Shown here: positions 1-10,799 of the stretch, piece by piece | Position numbering within the stretch: the stretch's first letter is position 1 | Layout of the letters: every line of letters starts with the position of its first letter | NCBI RefSeq assembly: GCF_029784135.1 | Contig: NC_073745.1 | Coordinates: 167,797,649-167,861,648 of the forward strand | Direction of reading: 5' to 3' | From: Toxorhynchites rutilus septentrionalis | Lineage: Eukaryota; Arthropoda; Insecta; Diptera; Culicidae | Length of the DNA stretch: 64,000 bases | Translations under genes and position numbers: made by a program | Notes under the pieces: model-generated | Told to the model about the DNA's origin: nothing | Databases searched by the model: none | Seen by the model: the letters and a program-made list of their open reading frames with translations, nothing else

Positions 1-891
1 CACTGTGCGTACCTTCTTTGTTCCTGAACGAAGCTCCGAATTGGCTGCGTTAGTTCTCTTCCATGATCTACACTGGGATTCGAAATGTCCGACACGTTTA
101 CATTTCTTGCATGTTTTTCCTCGAGCTGGACATGTAGGGTCTGTAGAAATATGTCCACGATAACCACATTTGAAACAATTAATCTCTCCTGTTTTAACGA
201 CTAAAGGGTGGTTAACGTTCCTGTTGGTTGAGGCTTTTATAGCTCCGGTTGCAGAATTTGATCGTCGGTCATTTCGAATATTGAAGACATCTGCTTTCGG
301 TTCCTCGCTGTGTCTGAAATTTTTCACCTGTTGCTCGACTCCTTCGAGTGATTTACCAATCTCTTCTATTTCTTCCAACGTGCGATCCTTTTGCAAGATA
401 TGTCGACGTAGTTCATTAGAAATGCAGCCCTCAACAATGGCATCTGTTAGCATTATGTCTGATAGGATTTTTCTGAACTTAATAGGGTATTTGTCCACCC
501 CACATTCTTTGATTTGCTGACGAACGCGAATCACGAACTCCGCAAATCTTTCTCCCTGATTCTGTTTCATATGTCGCCATCTATGTCGCTCGAGCACATC
601 CTGCTGAACCGGTTTGAAGAAGTCATTCAATGCCAGAATAGCCACATCATAGTAACGGATACCAGGTGTCACATAAGAGAACTTCTCGCTATCCGGTAAG
701 GTTTGGAAAAGTGCTTGAAGTTGTGTTCCTCCAAAATGTAGCAGCTTTGCCCTTTTCTTCTTTTGATCGATGATATCCTCTGATTCAAAATAGCACTCTA
801 GTGATGTTTTCCATGCTTCCCACTCCTTGTGCAATCTTCCTCTCTCTATCTCATTGCACCTGAACGGAAGAACAGAACGTAGATCACCCAT
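1..891 (-). CDS. Ty3/gypsy Gag, partial (gypsy element 1)
   Basis: Retrotransposon capsid/nucleocapsid protein, open from its ATG (minus strand, 889-891) to the window edge: 297 codons without a stop. The protein starts MGDLRSVLPF. The middle is a retrotransposon-type capsid region. Near the C terminus are two CCHC zinc knuckles, CFKCGYRGHISTDPTC and CKKCKRVGHFESQC, which in this family bind the element RNA. A basic stretch follows. Upstream on the same strand lie an AT-rich leader, a primer-binding-like site and an LTR at 6791-6992, interrupted by a 5.3 kb insertion. Pol would lie outside the window. Family assignment rests on the zinc knuckles plus the LTR architecture. Confidence 0.85.
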   Translation of the reverse strand, partial: MGDLRSVLPFRCNEIERGRLHKEWEAWKTSLECYFESEDIIDQKKKRAKLLHFGGTQLQALFQTLPDSEKFSYVTPGIRYYDVAILALNDFFKPVQQDVLERHRWRHMKQNQGERFAEFVIRVRQQIKECGVDKYPIKFRKILSDIMLTDAIVEGCISNELRRHILQKDRTLEEIEEIGKSLEGVEQQVKNFRHSEEPKADVFNIRNDRRSNSATGAIKASTNRNVNHPLVVKTGEINCFKCGYRGHISTDPTCPARGKTCKKCKRVGHFESQCRSWKRTNAANSELRSGTKKVRTV

Positions 892-1102
892 CTGAGGAAA
901 TAAAATATTGAACTTATATAAAATTTGTTTCTAAAATTAATTCTCAGTAATTTGATTTGATCACTTTTCAATTTCTAATCAAATCAACTTCGTGTATTCC
1001 CAAATCTATTTTCATCGATTCCCAAATCGAATTCGTCTCGTAGATTCCCAAATCTATTTTTTTTCGATCCCCAAATCGAGTTCTTTTTCTTTTTTTTTTT
1101 TT
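892..1102 (-). other. Distal leader of gypsy element 1 with short repeats
   Basis: Untranslated leader next to gag. It contains three or four short direct repeats of the type GATTCCCAAATC with T-rich spacers. The same repeat type resumes at 6450-6545, so the two stretches were one leader before the insertion. The insertion point is the T-run at 1090-1102. Confidence 0.7.
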
Positions 1103-1352
1103 GACGTAGGACTACGTCTTTCATTTCTATACCGGGGTGTAAAATTAAAGTTTCGAAAACGAAAGCGTTACGCCGGAGACCGAGATTTTGAGCGTTAATA
1201 GCTCCTAAACAACTGAACGAAATGGTATGATAAACACTTCATTCGAAAGATAAAATGTCTACGCGTTATATACTTGTTACTTTTTGATCCAAAAACTTGT
1301 TTCAATAGTCTTAAAATTGCTTTCAAAACAGGCTATTGAAATCACCAATCGG

Positions 1353-1390
1353 TATATAAGCGAGCGGCGCTCGGAAATCCACTCAGTTCA
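1353..1390 (+). promoter_or_regulatory. Putative Pol II promoter: TATA box plus arthropod initiator
   Basis: TATATAAG at 1353-1360 is followed 32 bases later by TCAGT (1383-1387), the arthropod initiator consensus. The block recurs almost unchanged at 28609-28643 in the second GTE-H3 copy, so it belongs to the element. Transcription would run into the 198-bp repeats. Activity is inferred. Confidence 0.5.
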
Positions 1391-4386
1391 AATTGAACAG
1401 CGATTGGAGCATGTTGTCGCTGTTGCGGTGAAGCTCTTTATTTATCATGAAAGCGCGGATGAACGGTGTCACCAAGAGCCTGTTTGTGCACCCTAGGCCA
1501 GAAGGGAGTCTATCAGGAGGAGAGTGATGCCACAAACGGTTCCCTGGGAAGACATCGCTACACACACATACACGCGCGGCTATTAACAGGTGGTTATCGA
1601 GTTGGCATTAACCACTGGTGGGCTTCCAGTATCGAGGAAAATGTGGAAATAACTAATCGTTACTGAAAATAATCTGCCAGTTCCTCTGGGAATTTTCAAA
1701 ATATATTCATGTGAAAGAGTTTAATTGAATGTTTTCTATCCATGTAACACTGTGACCAAATATGTTTCAATCAAGTGCTATTAACAGGTGCTTATCGAGT
1801 TGGCATTAACCACTGGTGGGCTTCCAGTATCGAGGAAAATGTGGAAATAACTAATCGTTACTGAAAATAATCTGCCAGTTCCTCTGGGAATTTTCAAAAT
1901 ATATTCATGTGAAAGAGTTTAATTGAATGTTTGCTATCCATGTAACACTGTGACCAAATACATTTGGTTTTGTGGTTTTTCAATCAATCGCAATTAACAG
2001 GATAGCTTCAGAAGATTATTCTTCCCCATCAGTAGGATATTTCCGTATCCAATATTGTATGCGCCCGCAATCGATTATTGCTCAGTCGCCGAAAGTTCCG
2101 AGCTCAGAGAGTTCATTCCCCTCTAGTTTGCCTTCCAAATTGCCATCGTAAACCACACCTTCTCTCGATTCAATCACACACAAAAAGCATACTTAAGCGA
2201 TATTCTGATGGTGAGACACATTCATTTTTCGTGAGGACATCGACAAGACAACATCGTTGCCTAACGTGCTGGAGGAGGTGGACGGCGAAGGATCGACACA
2301 TACACGCGCAGAACTCTTTCCGTTAGGATGCCATTCAGCATCGAGAAAGTTCCGGAAAGATCTAATCATTGCTGGAAAATAATCTGCCAGTTCCTTTGGG
2401 AATTTTCAAAATATATTCATGTGAAAGAGTTTAATTGAATGTTTTCTATCCATGTAACACTGTGACCAAATATGTTTCAATCAAGTGCTATTAACAGGTG
2501 GTTATCGAGTTGGTATTAACCACTGGTGGGCTTCCAGTATCGAGGAAAATGTGGAAATAACTAATCGTTACTGAAAATAATCTGCCAGTTCCTCTGGGAA
2601 TTTTCAAAATATATTCATGTGAAAGAGTTTAATTGAATGTTTTCTATCCATGTAACACTGTGACCAAATATGTTTCAATCAAGTGCTATTAACAGGTGGT
2701 TATCGAGTTGGCATTAACCACTGGTGGGCTTCCAGTATCGAGGAAAATGTGGAAATAACTAATCGTTACTGAAAATAATCTGCCAGTTCCTCTGGGAATT
2801 TTCAAAATATATTCATGTGAAAGAGTTTAATTGAATGTTTTCTATCCATGTAACACTGTGACCAAATACATTTGGTTTTGTGGTTTTTCAATCAATCGCA
2901 ATTAACAGGATAGCTTCAGAAGATTATTCTTCCCCATCAGTAGGATATTTCCGTATCCAATATTGTATGCGCCCGCAATCGATTATTGCTCAGTCGCCGA
3001 AAGTTCCGAGCTCAGAGAGTTCATTCCCCTCTAGTTTGCCTTCCAAATTGCCATCGTAAACCACACCTTCTCTCGATTCAATCACACACAAAAAGCATAC
3101 TTAAGCGATATTCTGGTGGTGAGACACATTCTTTTTTCGTGAGGACATCGACAAGACAACATCGTTGCCTAACGTGCTGGAGGAGGTGGACGGCGAAGGA
3201 TCGACACATACACGCGCAGAACTCTTTCCGTTAGGATGCCATTCAGCATCGAGAAAGTTCCGGAAAGATCTAATCATTGCTAGAAAATAATCTGCCAGTT
3301 CCTTTGGGAATTTTCAAAATATATTCATGTGAAAGAGTTTAATTGAATGTTTTCTATCCATGTAACACGGTGACCGAATATGTTTCAATCAAGTGCTATT
3401 AACAGGTGGTTATCGAGTTGGTATTAACCACTGGTGGGCTTCCAGTATCGAGGAAAATGTGGAAATAACTAATGGTTACTGAAAATAATCTGCCAGTTCC
3501 TCTGGGAATTTTCAAAATATATTCATGTTAAAGAGTTTAATTGAATGTTTTCTATCCATGTAACACTGTGACCAAATATGTTTCAATCAAGTGCTATTAA
3601 CAGGTGTTTATCGAGTTGGCATTAACCACTGGTGGGCTTCCAGTATCGAGGAAAATGTGGAAATATCTAATCGTTACTGAAAATAATCTGCCAGTTCCTT
3701 TGGGAATTTTCAAAATATGTTCATGTGAAAGAATTTAATTGAATGTTTTCTATCCATGTAACACTGTGACCAAATATGTTTCAATCAAGTGCTATTAACA
3801 GGTGGTTATCGAGTTGGCATTAACCACTGGTGGGCTTCCAGTATCGAGGAAAATGTGGAAATAACTAATCGTTACTGAAAATAATCTGCCAGTTCCTCTG
3901 GGAATTTTCAAAATATATTCATGTGAAAGAGTTTAATTGAATGTTTTCTATCCATGTAACACTGTGACCAAATATGTTCCAATCAAGTGCTATTAACAGG
4001 TGGTTATCGAGTTGGTATTAACCACTGGTGGGCTTCCAGTATCGAGGAAAATGTGGAAATATCTAATCGTTACTGAAAATAATCTGCCAGTTCCTTTGGG
4101 AATTTTCAAAATATATTCATGTGAAAGAGTTTAATTGAATGTTTTCTATCCATGTAACACTGTGACCAAATACATTTGGTTTTGTGGTTTTTCAATCAAT
4201 CGCAATCAACAGGATAGCTTCTGAAGATTATTCTTCCCCATCAGTAGGATATTTCCTTATCCAATATTGGATGCATAAAACCTTGTGCCTCCAACGTAAC
4301 GCTCTCGTTTTCGAAGTTCTCCAAATATTCATTCATTCAGAATGAATTCAGATTCAACTTCATACAAATGATCTCTAAATCAACGA

Positions 4387-4442
4387 TAGTCCTACGTCAC
4401 CCTTGCGGTTATACCATAGATATAACCCACTTCCTGTTTTTT
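4387..4442 (+). repeat. GTE right terminus (internal copy)
   Basis: TAGTCCTACGTCA, the quasi-palindrome at 4407-4427, CACTTCCTG and six T. It matches the right ends at 6391-6449, 7709-7764 and 33541-33596, and in reverse orientation 33921-33975. It shows that the 1.1-6.4 kb unit is itself a composite of at least two element ends. Confidence 0.7.
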
Positions 4443-4735
4443 GTTTTTGGAACACGCCTTTCGCTGGGTCACTTGTGCTTCGTTACTGCTTTGGTCCTCG
4501 GATCAGTAAATATTTACTTTTCTTTACAGCATATATTAAATATCTTATGAAGCATGGGATCTCTTCCTACCTGCTTCTTTAACCGAGGGTCGAGCGGACA
4601 GATCTGATGAGTGATTTTTTTGGTTTCCCTTTCGCCAGTCCCCTCTGGGCTGGTTTTATTGTGGCTCTTCACTGGGCTAGAGGCGAATGAACTGCAAAGT
4701 TTAAAGCCTCTTAAAAACAAAGAAAGAAAGAAAGT
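4443..4735 (+). mobile_element. 3' fragment of a non-LTR retroelement with (GAAA)n tail
   Basis: A stretch unrelated to the surrounding repeats, ending in AAAGCCTCTTAAAAACAAAG followed by GAAAGAAAGAAAG, a microsatellite tail usual for some insect LINEs and SINEs. No coding capacity was recognised. The flanks do not show a clear TSD because the left side is a GTE end. Family not identified. Confidence 0.45.
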
Positions 4736-6449
4736 GAGACACATTCATTTTTCGTGAGGACATCGACAAGACAACATCGTTGCCTAACGTGCTGGAGGAG
4801 GTGGACGGCCAAAGGATCGACACATACACGCGCAGAACTCTTTCCGTTAGGATGCCATTCAGCATCGAGAAAGTTCCGGAAAGATCTAATCATTGCTGGA
4901 AAATAATCTGCCAGTTCCTTTGGGAATTTTCAAAATATATTCATGTGAAAGAGTTTAATTGAATGTTTTCTATCCATGTAACACTGTGACCAAATATGTT
5001 TCAATCAAGTGCTATTAACAGGTGGTTATCGAGTTGGCATTTACCACTGGTGGGCTTCCAGTATCGGGGAAAATGTGGAAATATCTAATCGTTACTGAAA
5101 ATAATCTGCCAGTTCCTTTGGGAATTTTCAAAATATATTCATGTGAAAGAATTTAATTGAATGTTTTCTATCCATGTAACACTGTGACCAAATATGTTTC
5201 AATCAAGTGCTATTAACAGGTGGTTATCGAGTTGGCATTAACCACTGGTGGGCTTCCAGTATCGAGGAAAATGTGGAAATATCTAATCGTTACAGAAAAT
5301 AATCTGCCAGTTCCTTTGGGAATTTTTAAAATATATTCATGTTAAAGAGTTTATTTGAATGTTTTCTTTCCATGTAACACTGTGATCAAATACATTTGGT
5401 TTTGTGGTTTTTCAATCAATCGCAATTAACAGGATAGCTTCAGAAGATTGTTCTTCCCCATCAGTAGGATATTTCCGTATCCAATATTGTATGCGCCCGC
5501 AATCGATTATTGCTCAGTCGCCGAAAGTTCCGAGCTCAGAGAGTTCATTCCCCTCTAGTTTGCCTTCCAAATTGCCATCGTAAACCACGCCTTCTCTCGA
5601 TTCAATCACGCACAAAAAGCATACTTAAGCGATATTCTGGTGGTGAGATGCATTCATTTTTCGTGAGGACATCGACAAGACAACATCGTTGCTGAGGGTG
5701 CTCGACGGCGAAGGATCGAGATCTGCCCTGAAACGCAAGCAGTTTGTTTGAAACTGTGAGGGAGCACAGAGAAGCCGATCCTTCAGGAGAAGAGAAGGTG
5801 ACCATCGAAGTAGCCGCTACATACACACATACACGCACGGAATTCTTTCCGTTTGGATGCCATTCAGCATTGAGAAAGATCCGGAAAATAATCTTCCAGT
5901 TCCTCTGGGAATTTAAAAATACATTCATGTGAAAGAGTTTAATTGAATGTTTTCTATCCATGTAACACTGTGACCAAATATGTCTCAATCAAGTGCTATT
6001 AACTGATGGTTATCAAGTTAGCATTAACCACTGGTGGGCTTCCAGTATCGAGGAAAATGTGGTAATATCTAATCGTTACTGAAAATAATCTGCCAGTTCC
6101 TCTGGGAATTTAAAATTACATTCATGTGAAAAAGTTTATTTGAATGTTTTCTATCCATGTAACACTGTGACCAAATACATTTGGTTTTGTGATTTTCAAT
6201 CAATCGCAATTAACAGGATAGCTTCTGAAGATTATTGTTCCCCATCAGTAGGATATTTCCGTATCCAATATTGGATGCATAAAACCTTGTGCCTCCAACG
6301 TAACGATCTCGTTTTCGAAGTCCCCCAAATATTCATTCATTCAGAATGAATTTAGATTCAACTTCAAACAAATGATCTCTAAATCAACGATAGTCCTACG
6401 TCACCCTTGCGGTTATACCATAGATATAACCCACTTCCTGTTTTTTTTT

Positions 6450-6790
6450 ATTCTCAAATCGAGTTCCTTTTTTTTTCGATTCCCAAATCGAATTCATCCG
6501 GTTAATTTTCAAATCAACAATCTCGATTCCCAAATCAACTTTTCACGATTTTCTTAACCTTTCAATAATCTGTTTATTGAATATGCATTTCACATAAATT
6601 TGATTATAGCAAATTTCAAACCAATCCATAATCCATGCATAAATTGCAATTCATACGCGATTTCCACCAAAACACAAACCGCTATATTGATATCACTATT
6701 TTTCCATTTCTCAGAAACATATTTTTTCTCAATTTTCACATTTCTATTTCATAAAATACATACTCCTGTTGCTTAATCCTCGTCGCCAAT
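6450..6790 (-). other. Proximal leader and primer-binding-like site of gypsy element 1
   Basis: Directly downstream of the LTR (minus strand) the sequence reads ATTGGCGACGAGGATTAAGC, placed as a retroelement primer-binding site; the tRNA was not assigned. An AT-rich leader with the CCCAAATC short repeats follows and continues, across the insertion, at 1102 and below. Confidence 0.6.
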
Positions 6791-6992
6791 TGTAATATCC
6801 TTCGCTCTCAAATAAAACCACCAATTTATCAACCAAACACTTGGACTTTTATTTCGCACCACTGTCTTCCAATTCCAACCAAATCTTCTTCTCCTTCCGT
6901 TTTCTCTCCCCCCCAAGATCATCCATTCAGGTGTGTCTAACTGTCCTCTCTCCCTGTATTGGTTCAACGTATCTCAGGTGTAGGATACTACA
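6791..6992 (-). repeat. 5' LTR of gypsy element 1 (202 bp)
   Basis: On the minus strand it starts TGTAGTATCCTACACC and ends GAAGGATATTACA, giving TG...CA ends, and is followed at once by the primer-site-like sequence. It contains AATAAA-type sequence. Its outer edge cuts a histone H3 pseudogene at GATAGCACAC, so the element inserted into that copy. The partner LTR lies beyond the left edge of the window. Confidence 0.7.
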
Positions 6993-7286
6993 GATAGCAC
7001 ACAAATTGGTATCTTCGAATAGGCCTCCTGCAGCCGCGGAACTTTGGAAGCGCAAGTCGGTTTTGAAGTCCTGAGCAATTCCACGAACCAAATGCTGCAA
7101 AGGTAGATTGCGGATCAGCAATTCGGTCGACTTCTGATAGCGACGAATTTCACGCAAAGTTCCCGGTCGATAGCGATGTGGTCACACTTCCCGCAGCTGC
7201 TGCATTTATCCGAGCTGCTTTTGTGGTCCTTTACCACCGAAAGACTAACGAGCTGTCAGCTTGGTCCCGACGAAACGAGTCCTCAC
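6993..7286 (-). pseudogene. H3: Histone H3 pseudogene, copy A (3' end cut off)
   Basis: The minus strand encodes recognisable H3 blocks, for example [15 protein letters not shown] and [12 protein letters not shown], the histone-fold part of nucleosomal H3. The start codon is GTG where ATG is expected. The region for the SEAYLVGLF segment is missing, as in all copies here. The 3' end, including the stem-loop, was lost to the gypsy LTR. Several frame breaks; not functional. It lies head-on to a plus-strand GTE right end at 7335-7764. Confidence 0.85.
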
Positions 7287-7334
7287 GGTGCGAGAGTAGA
7301 GTAAGAAATGAACGAAAGCCGAACCAAACCGAAA

Positions 7335-7764
7335 GGAATATTTTCGTTTGGACGTCATTCAGCATCGAGAAAATTTGGGAAAGATCGAATCGTTGCTGAA
7401 AAATAATCTGCCAGTTCCCTGGGAATTGAAAAATACATTCATGCGAAAGAGTTTATTTTAATGTTTTCTATCCATATAACACTGCAATCAAATACATTTG
7501 GTTTTGTGATTTTTCAATCAATCGCAATTAACAGGAAAGCTTCTGAAAATTATTCTTCCCCATCAGTAGGATATTTCCGTATCCAATATTGGATGCATAA
7601 AACCTTGTGCCTCCAACGTAACGCTCTCGTTTTCGAAGTCCCCCAAATATTCATTCATTCAGGATGAATTCAGATTCAACTTCAAACAAATGATCTCTAA
7701 ATCAACGATAGTCCTACGTCACCCTTGCGGTTATACCATAGATATAACCCACTTCCTGTTTTTT
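7335..7764 (+). repeat. GTE-H3 right-arm repeat and right terminus
   Basis: A diverged 198-bp-type segment (TTTTCGTTTGGACGTCATTC onward) ends in the GTE right terminus: TAGTCCTACGTCA at 7709, the 9-3-9 quasi-palindrome at 7729-7749, CACTTCCTG, then six T. The same order (H3, this segment, right terminus) is seen at 32.3-33.6 kb. Confidence 0.65.
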
Positions 7765-8560
7765 ACGGAGCAAAGCGTTCTGCATTATGGATTGGGTATG
7801 GAACTGAAGCTCACGTTGGGATGGATAACGCGGCTCTTGGGTTGATTGTTACGGTTGTTGCATTTGTGGGGGTCAGTTGCATTCTCAACGTGGTTTTTAT
7901 GAGCATTCGGCGCAAAATATCGGTCTGTTGTTTTTTCCTGAGAATTTGTATTGAACATTGTTACTGAGCAATTATGTTATCGTTGACTTGATTTTGTGCT
8001 AGCCAGCGAAGTAAAACGACCCACAATCCAATCGACGAAAAAAACATCGACCTAACAACGACCGTAACGCTGTTACCTATTCACGATGACGACGATTAGG
8101 TATCGACATCTGGATACGGCATTAGTTTGTATGAGGCAAACTATTTTCTATCATATTAGTCGGCCCGAATCAGTTTATATTTGCTAAAATTTGTATGAAA
8201 TTTTTTTCTTGGCATAATTTTTCTACTCAAAGTACGTTGTCATGACCCTAATTTGAATTATTTTCTATAGACGTTCAGATATTCTCAAAAAAACTTATCA
8301 TTATAATATAAAATTATCTCAAAACATATTTTTCATGACGTTTTTTCACCACTTGCAGGCAATAGTGATTTTCACTTACATAGAGTACTAATTTGATTAA
8401 GGAAAAATCATGTTCATTCATAATTTTCATTTTAAAAGTGTATTGATTCCTTCTGCAAATCCATACTGTCATGCCTATTCCCCAATATCGTCAACGCGGA
8501 TAGTTCGTTAGTCGAAAATACTGAATAATTAAACAAACCAAATGGCATCACTGGTGGTTC
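7765..8560. other. No gene recognised; diverged repeat at 8140-8480
   Basis: 7765-8130 gives no coding or repeat match within the window. 8140-8480 is AT-rich and resembles 23280-23440 (shared ATCATTATAATAT and CACTTGCA blocks), so it is an old interspersed repeat. The repeat family at 23.1 kb starts CTAGCTGACCCTGCAAACTT, a start widespread in insect repeats. Confidence 0.35.
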
Positions 8561-8699
8561 TTTTTTCCACTCCGCTAAACTGTCATCTCAAACAAAAACA
8601 AATGGATCATACCAAGGCGCCTAGAAGTATATCCTAAGGTGGGCCAACTTGCTAAAACGACTCTTCAGCCATCTTGGAAGTCTACTGTGTTTTGTTTGT

Positions 8700-9310
8700 A
8701 AACAATACACAATACGCTAGTGGCGAAGCTCGCTCGTGATCAGTCTGTCTCTTTCACGCTACAAGCAAATAATTCCCCTTCTGCTTTCTTCCGTACTGTT
8801 TTCATATACCGCTCCCCTAACCAACTTAGTGACGAAACGGCCTCACCTAGTACCATAGACCCGTCTTGGATCATACAACTGGTGAGTATGAAATATATTT
8901 CGGCTTTTTAATTATTAATTATTTTATCTGGTCTTATCAGCTATGAATACATTCGACTCGTTTGCTTCCATCAATCGGTAAATGAGAAAGATGATTTCTC
9001 CCATCACCACAGTGCGGATTTCCACTTCTATCACAGCAGCCAACAACATCCGTTTTCCTGCATCAGTAACCTCCAACCCCTGTTGGCAATGCCGGGGGAC
9101 AGCATCAACAGCAGCAGCAGCAGAATTTGACCATGGTATGGTATTGCGGAGAACTTTCCCCATTAGAGGTTCCGTGCTTCGCGCACATTCAAAAATCCTC
9201 TTCAGACACGAAAACTCAACGACAAGGAGGTATTTATCAACTTACTCAGCTGAATTACCACCCGGAGGAACCCGAATGCACTGATTCCGTTGTATAGTAG
9301 AATGAAAATA
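8700..9310 (+). pseudogene. Spliced gene fragment, tandem copy 1 (function uncertain)
   Basis: A gene-like segment with apparent introns. A 5' splice site ACTG/GTGAGTATG at about 8882 pairs with an acceptor TTATCAG at about 8940 (about 60 nt intron). A further donor, GCGAG/GTAAGCG, lies at about 9314. Between them one frame holds YEYIRL, a Gln-rich stretch and KEVFINLLS, then a stop, then NPNALIPLYSRMKIGE. The order is repeated in copy 2. The GKEVFIN-type block is reminiscent of PIH1-domain proteins, but this is weak and not claimed. Frame shifts make it a pseudogene or a misread exon. Confidence 0.4.
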
Positions 9311-9349
9311 GGCGAGGTAAGCGAACGTATTCGCATGATATTTTAATGT

Positions 9350-9749
9350 TCGCATTTTATCCGGATCATTCAACTGGTGAGTAGGGAATTCATTTCTGCT
9401 TTTCACTTACTAATCATTTTATTTTGTTTCAGCTATGAATACATCCGACTCAATCAATCGGCGAATGAGAAAGATGATTTCCCTTATCACCACATTGCTT
9501 ATTTCCACTTCTGTCACACCAGCCAACAGCATCAGCTTTCCCGCAGCAGTATCCTTTAAGTCCAGGGTGCTATTCCGGGGAACAGCATCAACAGCAACCG
9601 CAGCAGGACCTGGCCATCGATAGTATTTCGAGCAATTTTCCCCATCGGAGATCCCGTGCTTCACGCACATTGAAGAATCCTCCTCAGCCACATATCTGTG
9701 TCATCAAGGGCAAGGAGGTATTCATCAATGTACTCAGTCGGATTTGAAT
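9350..9749 (+). pseudogene. Spliced gene fragment, tandem copy 2, cut by copia LTR
   Basis: Repeats copy 1: donor TCAACTG/GTGAGTAGG at about 9376, acceptor TTGTTTCAG at 9432, then YEYIRLNQSANEKDDF and, in another frame, a Gln-rich stretch followed by HICVIKGKEVFINVLSRI. It ends exactly where the copia 2 LTR begins. The two copies share intron position and exon order, so the duplication was genomic, not retroposed. Confidence 0.4.
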
Positions 9750-10621
9750 AATAATAAATATGTTTAAAATCGATCAATGTATTTCCTTTTCATTTTCAAT
9801 AACAAACCAATACAAACAAGCAACAAGTAGTGCTGAAAGCAGCGCTGCAAGCAGGTCGACGCCTTGCACATGTTGGCGAAAAAGTGGCGTCAAGTTGTTC
9901 GATGAATGATGAATGCAAGGTCGATAACTCGATTGCAAGGTGGCAGCATTTGAGGTCGATTGTTGACATTTCATCGACCCGATCTTGGCAGGCAAAACGG
10001 ATTGTGGGGACCGATTAGGCAGAGAGAACGAACATAACTGATTGGTGATCCCCGATAATCGTTCGATTAATCGATTAATCGAATACTTCCTACAGAAATC
10101 GATTATTAATCGAACGAATACTGCACAACCAATAATCGAAGTGAACGAATAATTTAAGCCGATTAATCGATCTAAACCCTGAGCAAAAAAACCGTACGGC
10201 CGCTGCAGTTTTATCCTGAAAACCAATCATTATCTTTGACGCTCTCCTAAACTCCTAAAAGAAGCTCAATGCCGTCGATGCGAAATGAGCTTCGTTTACG
10301 AGTTTAGGGGAGCGTTAAAGATAATAATTCATTTTCAGGCGGAATGAACACTGTTTTGATTCCAGATGGCTTTCTAACAAATGAAAAATATTATTCTAAT
10401 TAATTATTTTCCTCAGTGTGACGATTAATCGATTAATAGATTATTTGGAGCGAATCATCGTATCGAATAACAAACTGCTGAAAAGTATTCGATTAGTGGA
10501 TGAACGATTAATTTCAAAAATCGGGGATCATTATAACTGATATTCAGAGAGGAGAGAACAAAAGAGTCTCGATAATAATGCGTGATGTAAAAGTCTCCAC
10601 GGCGGGGTTGCCATGCTATCA
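9750..10621 (-). repeat. 3' LTR of copia element 2, split by a MITE
   Basis: On the minus strand it starts TGATAGCATGGCAACC straight after the codons for DEEE and ends TATTATTATTCA, about 370 bp once the inserted MITE (10043-10533) is removed. The position is analogous to the 3' LTR of copia 1, which follows a near-identical EEE-stop. The other LTR of this element is not in the window. Confidence 0.6.
10043..10533. mobile_element. hAT-like MITE with 8-bp TSD TAACTGAT
   Basis: Non-coding element of 491 bp. Its ends carry inverted TGATCCCCGAT blocks and its body is rich in TTCGATTAATCG. TAACTGAT flanks both sides (10035-10042 and 10534-10541), an 8-bp duplication usual for hAT elements. A related MITE is at 35859-36266. 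Confidence 0.7.
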
Positions 10622-10799
10622 CTCCTCCTCATCACGTGTTGGCCGAAGACCAATCCTTTCTCGCAGAACCTCTAACTTCACACGGTTTAACGGCTTAGTC
10701 AGGATATCCGCAAGCATATCTTCAGAAGAACAGTAGGTGACATCGATTTGCTTGCGTTCATATTGGTCCTTGACAAAATGGAACTTAGTGTCCACGTGT
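10619..10799 (-). pseudogene. Copia element 2: C-terminal RNase H segment
   Basis: Encodes the end of a copia polyprotein on the minus strand: VDTKFHFVKDQ, then DMLADILTKPL, the hallmark C-terminal block of Ty1/copia RNase H, ending DEEE and a stop. It joins seamlessly to 13344-13785 once the solo LTR at 10800-13338 is removed (RSKH + VDTK). Confidence 0.8.

Larger units (their letters stand above)
1581..6195 (+). repeat. 198-bp tandem repeats in 908-bp higher-order units
   Basis: Monomers beginning TATTAACAGGTGGTTATCGA start at 1581, 1779, 2489, 2687, 3397, 3595, 3793, 3991, 5013, 5211 and 5997. Adjacent monomers are exactly 198 bp apart. Starts at 1581, 2489 and 3397 are exactly 908 bp apart: a higher-order unit of two monomers plus about 510 bp of linker. 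The linker contains a short repeated open frame (2078-2326 and 2986-3234) that looks incidental. Related monomers occur on the minus strand at about 34.3-34.9 kb and 43.7-44.0 kb. Confidence 0.85.
1103..6440 (+). mobile_element. GTE-H3 family element, copy 1 (composite, no H3 left)
   Basis: Non-autonomous composite repeat inserted in the gypsy leader. The left end is the palindrome GACGTAGGACTACGTC after a T-run. The right end is TAGTCCTACGTCA, a hairpin-like block at 6411-6431, then CACTTCCTG and a T-run at 6441-6449. Inside are a TATA/initiator promoter, arrays of 198-bp monomers in 908-bp higher-order units, an internal right end at 4387-4442 and a LINE 3' fragment. A second copy with the same ends and promoter runs 28359-33590 and contains three H3 pseudogenes. 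No transposase was recognised. Mechanism and class are unknown. Confidence 0.6.

Noticed and set aside
2078..3234. Repeated 82-codon frames (MLSRRKFRAQ...) at 2078 and 2986, and a partial one at 5510
   Set aside because: They are part of a 908-bp repeat, show no codon-type conservation between copies and resemble no family. Treated as incidental.
1581..6195. CRISPR array
   Set aside because: Repeats are 198 bp and contiguous, without short unique spacers, in a eukaryotic context.
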